Part shown: positions 61,727 to 64,000 of the stretch, in pieces | Layout of the letters: the number at the start of each line of letters is the position of its first letter | How positions within the stretch are numbered: position 1 is the stretch's first letter | NCBI RefSeq assembly: GCF_014205115.1 | Contig: NZ_JACHMW010000001.1 | Location: forward strand, 1,674,001-1,738,000 | Direction: 5' to 3' | Length of the DNA stretch: 64,000 nucleotides | From: Micrococcus endophyticus | Lineage (GTDB): Bacteria; Actinomycetota; Actinomycetes; Actinomycetales; Micrococcaceae | Made by a program: the position numbers and the translations under genes | The notes under the pieces: model-generated | What the model was told of the DNA's origin: nothing | Seen by the model: the letters and a program-made list of their open reading frames with translations, nothing else | Databases searched by the model: none

Positions 61727-63340
61727 TCAGCCCGCGGGACGCACGTGCCGGCCGATCCCCCAGGCGATCAGCGCGACGACGCCGGCCACCCCGGCGAAGC
61801 CGAGCGGCACCGCGGAGAGCAGCGGGGTGAGGGCCAGCGGCGCCACGGCGAGCACGGCCGCGTCCGCGCCGCGCACGGCGTCCCGGACCAGCGGGCCCGC
61901 CGCGCGCGTGGTCTGGGCCGGCTGCATCACCGCGCCCCAGTCCACCGGATCCGGCGTGGCGGTGCGCACCACGGCGCCGGCCAGGCCCACACCGGCCAGC
62001 GCGCCGCACAGCACCACCGGTCCGAGGGAGGGTCCGACGCCGTGCGTCCCCAGGGCCAGTACCAGGCCGAGCCCGGCGCCCCACGGCACGAGCACGAGCG
62101 CGGGGGCCACGGTGTGGACGCTCCAGGCCGCGTCCCGGCCGATCGGCAGCAGGCGCTCGAGCTCCGGGCTCCGGCCGACCTCCTCGGCGCCCGCGCCCAC
62201 CGCCCGGGTCGCCAGGACGGCCGCCACCGCGACGCCGAGGGCCAGGACCAGGGGCAGCCGCCCCGGCTCGGAGAGGACCAGCAGCGACGGCAGGGCCCAC
62301 GCCGAGGCGAGCCGTCGCCCCACCCCCGGCGTCCGCGCCAGGACCGCCAGGTCGGCCCGCGCCCACGCCCCCGCCGGCGAGGCCCGCCCGACGCGCAGCA
62401 GCGGGCTCACGCCGCGGCGCCGACGGCCCGGCCCCTCCTCGAGCGCGAGCGCCGCGCCGGCCTGGCGCACGCTCAGCAGGAACATGGCCGCCCCGAGATG
62501 GGCCGCCGCGTCTCCCGCGGACCGCAGGTCGCGGTGCGGGATCCGGTGCAGGCGGGAGCGCGTCGCCGCCAGCAGGGCCGCGGCGCCGAGGCCCGCGACG
62601 GCGGCCGCCCCCAGCAGCGTCCCGGCGCCGGCGCCGCCCGCGCCGCGCGCCAGGCCGGCCGCGACGTCCGCGCCCGCCAGGGCCGGCAGGACGGGCAGCA
62701 GCGCCGCCACCGGGGACCAGCGCAGCAGGGCGAGCAGGTCCCCACGCCGCCCCGAGGCCTGGACGAGCGCGCAGCCGGCCAGGACGAGCGCCGTCGTCGC
62801 CCCGGCGAGGAGCCCGGCCGCGAGCGCGTGGGACCAGGCCTCGCCCGCGGAAATCCCCGCGCCCCCGCCCGCCGTGGTGCGCGCGTAGAGCAGCCCGTGG
62901 GCCGTCGCGAGCCCCGCCCCGCCGCCGAGCGCCGCGCCGGCGACGACGCGCAGCAGCAGTGCCCGCCACAGCCAGGGGGCCGTGGGCGCGGGCAGCCGCA
63001 GCCACCACTGCGCCTGGGCCCGGTCCACGGCCACCGGGCCCAAGGTCGCGCCCAGCCGGAGGAGCCCGGCCAGGGCCAGCACGGCGGCGGCCGCGGCGAG
63101 GGCCGCCCCGCTCACCGGTGCCTCTCCGGGCAGGCGCCCCCACTGGACGGCGGCGCGCTGGAGCTGGGTGGCGGCACCCACGATCCCCGTGAGGAACGCG
63201 CCCAGGGTGAGGGCCGCCAGCATCGCGACGTAGACGTCCGTGATGCGCTCCCACCGCCGGGCCCTGGCCCGCGGGCGCTCCTGGCGGGCGACCCACAGGT
63301 CTGGCCGGAAGCCTGGACTCACGTGCGCTCGCGGATCCAT
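61727..63340 (-). CDS. DUF6297 family multi-pass membrane protein (ABC exporter permease partner)
   Basis: 537 residues from ATG at 63340. About 12-14 hydrophobic segments rich in Ala/Leu/Gly; the hydrophilic N-terminus (RQERPRARARRWERITD) is basic. It overlaps the end of the upstream ABC ATPase gene by 22 nt, so it is probably the membrane part of that exporter. The sequence resembles the actinobacterial DUF6297 group; substrate unknown. Confidence 0.78.
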   Translation of the reverse strand: MDPRAHVSPGFRPDLWVARQERPRARARRWERITDVYVAMLAALTLGAFLTGIVGAATQLQRAAVQWGRLPGEAPVSGAALAAAAAVLALAGLLRLGATLGPVAVDRAQAQWWLRLPAPTAPWLWRALLLRVVAGAALGGGAGLATAHGLLYARTTAGGGAGISAGEAWSHALAAGLLAGATTALVLAGCALVQASGRRGDLLALLRWSPVAALLPVLPALAGADVAAGLARGAGGAGAGTLLGAAAVAGLGAAALLAATRSRLHRIPHRDLRSAGDAAAHLGAAMFLLSVRQAGAALALEEGPGRRRRGVSPLLRVGRASPAGAWARADLAVLARTPGVGRRLASAWALPSLLVLSEPGRLPLVLALGVAVAAVLATRAVGAGAEEVGRSPELERLLPIGRDAAWSVHTVAPALVLVPWGAGLGLVLALGTHGVGPSLGPVVLCGALAGVGLAGAVVRTATPDPVDWGAVMQPAQTTRAAGPLVRDAVRGADAAVLAVAPLALTPLLSAVPLGFAGVAGVVALIAWGIGRHVRPAG

Positions 63341-64000
63341 GCGGCCCCCTCCGCCACGGCGGCCTCCCGCACCCGGCCGTCCACGATGAGGCAGCGCGTG
63401 GCGGCCCCGGCCAGGACGTCGGGGTCATGGGTGACCAGCACCAGGGCGGACGCCGGCTCGAGCGCCGCCAGGCGGGCGGTGAGGCGCTCGCGCATGCCGG
63501 CGTCCAGGCGCTGCTCGGGCTCGTCGAGGGCGAGCAGGCGGAAGGGGCGCAGCAGGGCCGCGGCCAGCAGCAGGCGGCGCCGCTGCCCGGAGGACAGCCG
63601 GGACGGCGGCGCGTCGGCGGCCTCCCGGAGGGCGAAGTACTCGAGCTCCCGGTCGACGACGCGGTCGGGCTCGGGGACGCCGTGGCCCAGGGCGACGAGC
63701 GTGAGGTGCTCGGCGACCGTGAGGGTGGGGAAGTAGGCGTCCTCGTCCGTCAGGACGCTCAGGGCCCGCCGATGCGCGGCGGACTCCGGCAGCACCGGCA
63801 GCCCCTCCAGGCGCACGCGCCCGGCCACCGGCTCCTGGTCGCCGACGAGGGTGCGCAGCACCGTGGACTTGCCCGCGGCGTTGGCCCCGACCACGCCCAC
63901 GCGCTCGCCGGGCCGCACCACCAGGTCCAGGCGCCCCGTCACCGGGACCCCGGCGTAGCCGCACTCGAGCGCCTCGGCGTGCAGCAGCGCCGGCTCCGTC
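63319..64000 (-). CDS. ABC transporter ATP-binding protein (5' end beyond window)
   Basis: At least 226 codons; the start lies past 64000. Walker A VVGANAAGKST, signature RLSSGQRRRLLLA, Walker B LLALDEPEQRLD and switch His (VLVTHDPD) are all present. The visible reading upstream of VTGRLDLV (LLHAEALECGYAGVP) shows that the GTG at 63942 is not the start. Its stop lies inside the start of the DUF6297 gene (22-nt overlap), so the two form an exporter operon. Arg/Glu-rich C-terminus ends in AAWIRERT. Confidence 0.9.
   Translation of the reverse strand, partial: TEPALLHAEALECGYAGVPVTGRLDLVVRPGERVGVVGANAAGKSTVLRTLVGDQEPVAGRVRLEGLPVLPESAAHRRALSVLTDEDAYFPTLTVAEHLTLVALGHGVPEPDRVVDRELEYFALREAADAPPSRLSSGQRRRLLLAAALLRPFRLLALDEPEQRLDAGMRERLTARLAALEPASALVLVTHDPDVLAGAATRCLIVDGRVREAAVAEGAAWIRERT

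Overview
The window comes from a high-GC actinobacterium of the Micrococcaceae, most likely Micrococcus (inference from the roughly 73% GC core genes, tRNA and rRNA sequence, a stand-alone groEL with a CIRCE operator, LytR_C, DUF3263, DUF4032 and DUF6297 proteins, and the GlgE pathway).

Left core region (1-24.3 kb). It holds groEL, a LytR_C/DUF3263 pair, ung, a ThrE-type exporter, tRNA-Val(CAC), a secreted subtilase, tRNA-Thr(TGT), a membrane-anchored DsbA-like protein, a DUF4032 kinase-like protein, treY-treZ (trehalose from glycogen), an aldo/keto reductase, an FAH-family hydrolase overlapping an NADP-binding protein, a DUF5129 membrane protein, an AhpD-like protein, a pirin, a GNAT protein, a DUF2975/XRE pair, tRNA-Pro(CGG) and a small hypothetical gene. 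Many genes are followed by clear hairpins.

rRNA operons and the island between them. Two nearly identical rrn operons (16S-23S-5S, both transcribed on the minus strand, no tRNA in the spacer) lie at about 24.5-30.1 kb and 46.7-52.3 kb. The roughly 16.4 kb between them carries little but accessory DNA: decayed IS481 and IS3 transposases, a MerR regulator, a 69-bp IS-derived MITE, two genes of unknown function, a complete 5.74-kb TniA/TniB/resolvase transposon inserted in a serine-recombinase gene and carrying an MFS drug-efflux/TetR/DUF3817 cassette, an unknown gene, a pentapeptide-repeat membrane protein with eleven 36-bp tandem repeats, and an IS5-family element interrupted by an intact IS3 element. 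The island is framed by 5.8-kb direct repeats and could be lost or amplified by homologous recombination.

Right core region (52.8-64 kb). It holds glgB and glgE (maltose-1-phosphate route to alpha-glucan), a TrpXYZ-like ABC importer operon with two CRP/GlxR-like boxes in its promoter, rlmB, a DUF6297 membrane protein, and an ABC ATPase cut by the window end. With treYZ on the left, the window encodes enzymes for both making branched alpha-glucan and turning it into trehalose.

The most notable observations are the rrn-bounded island, the efflux transposon (with a 28-bp operator-like palindrome, a nonsense-mutated third cargo gene and a fossil tniB end), the asymmetric promoters and terminators of the two rrn copies, and several strong palindromes upstream of core genes.
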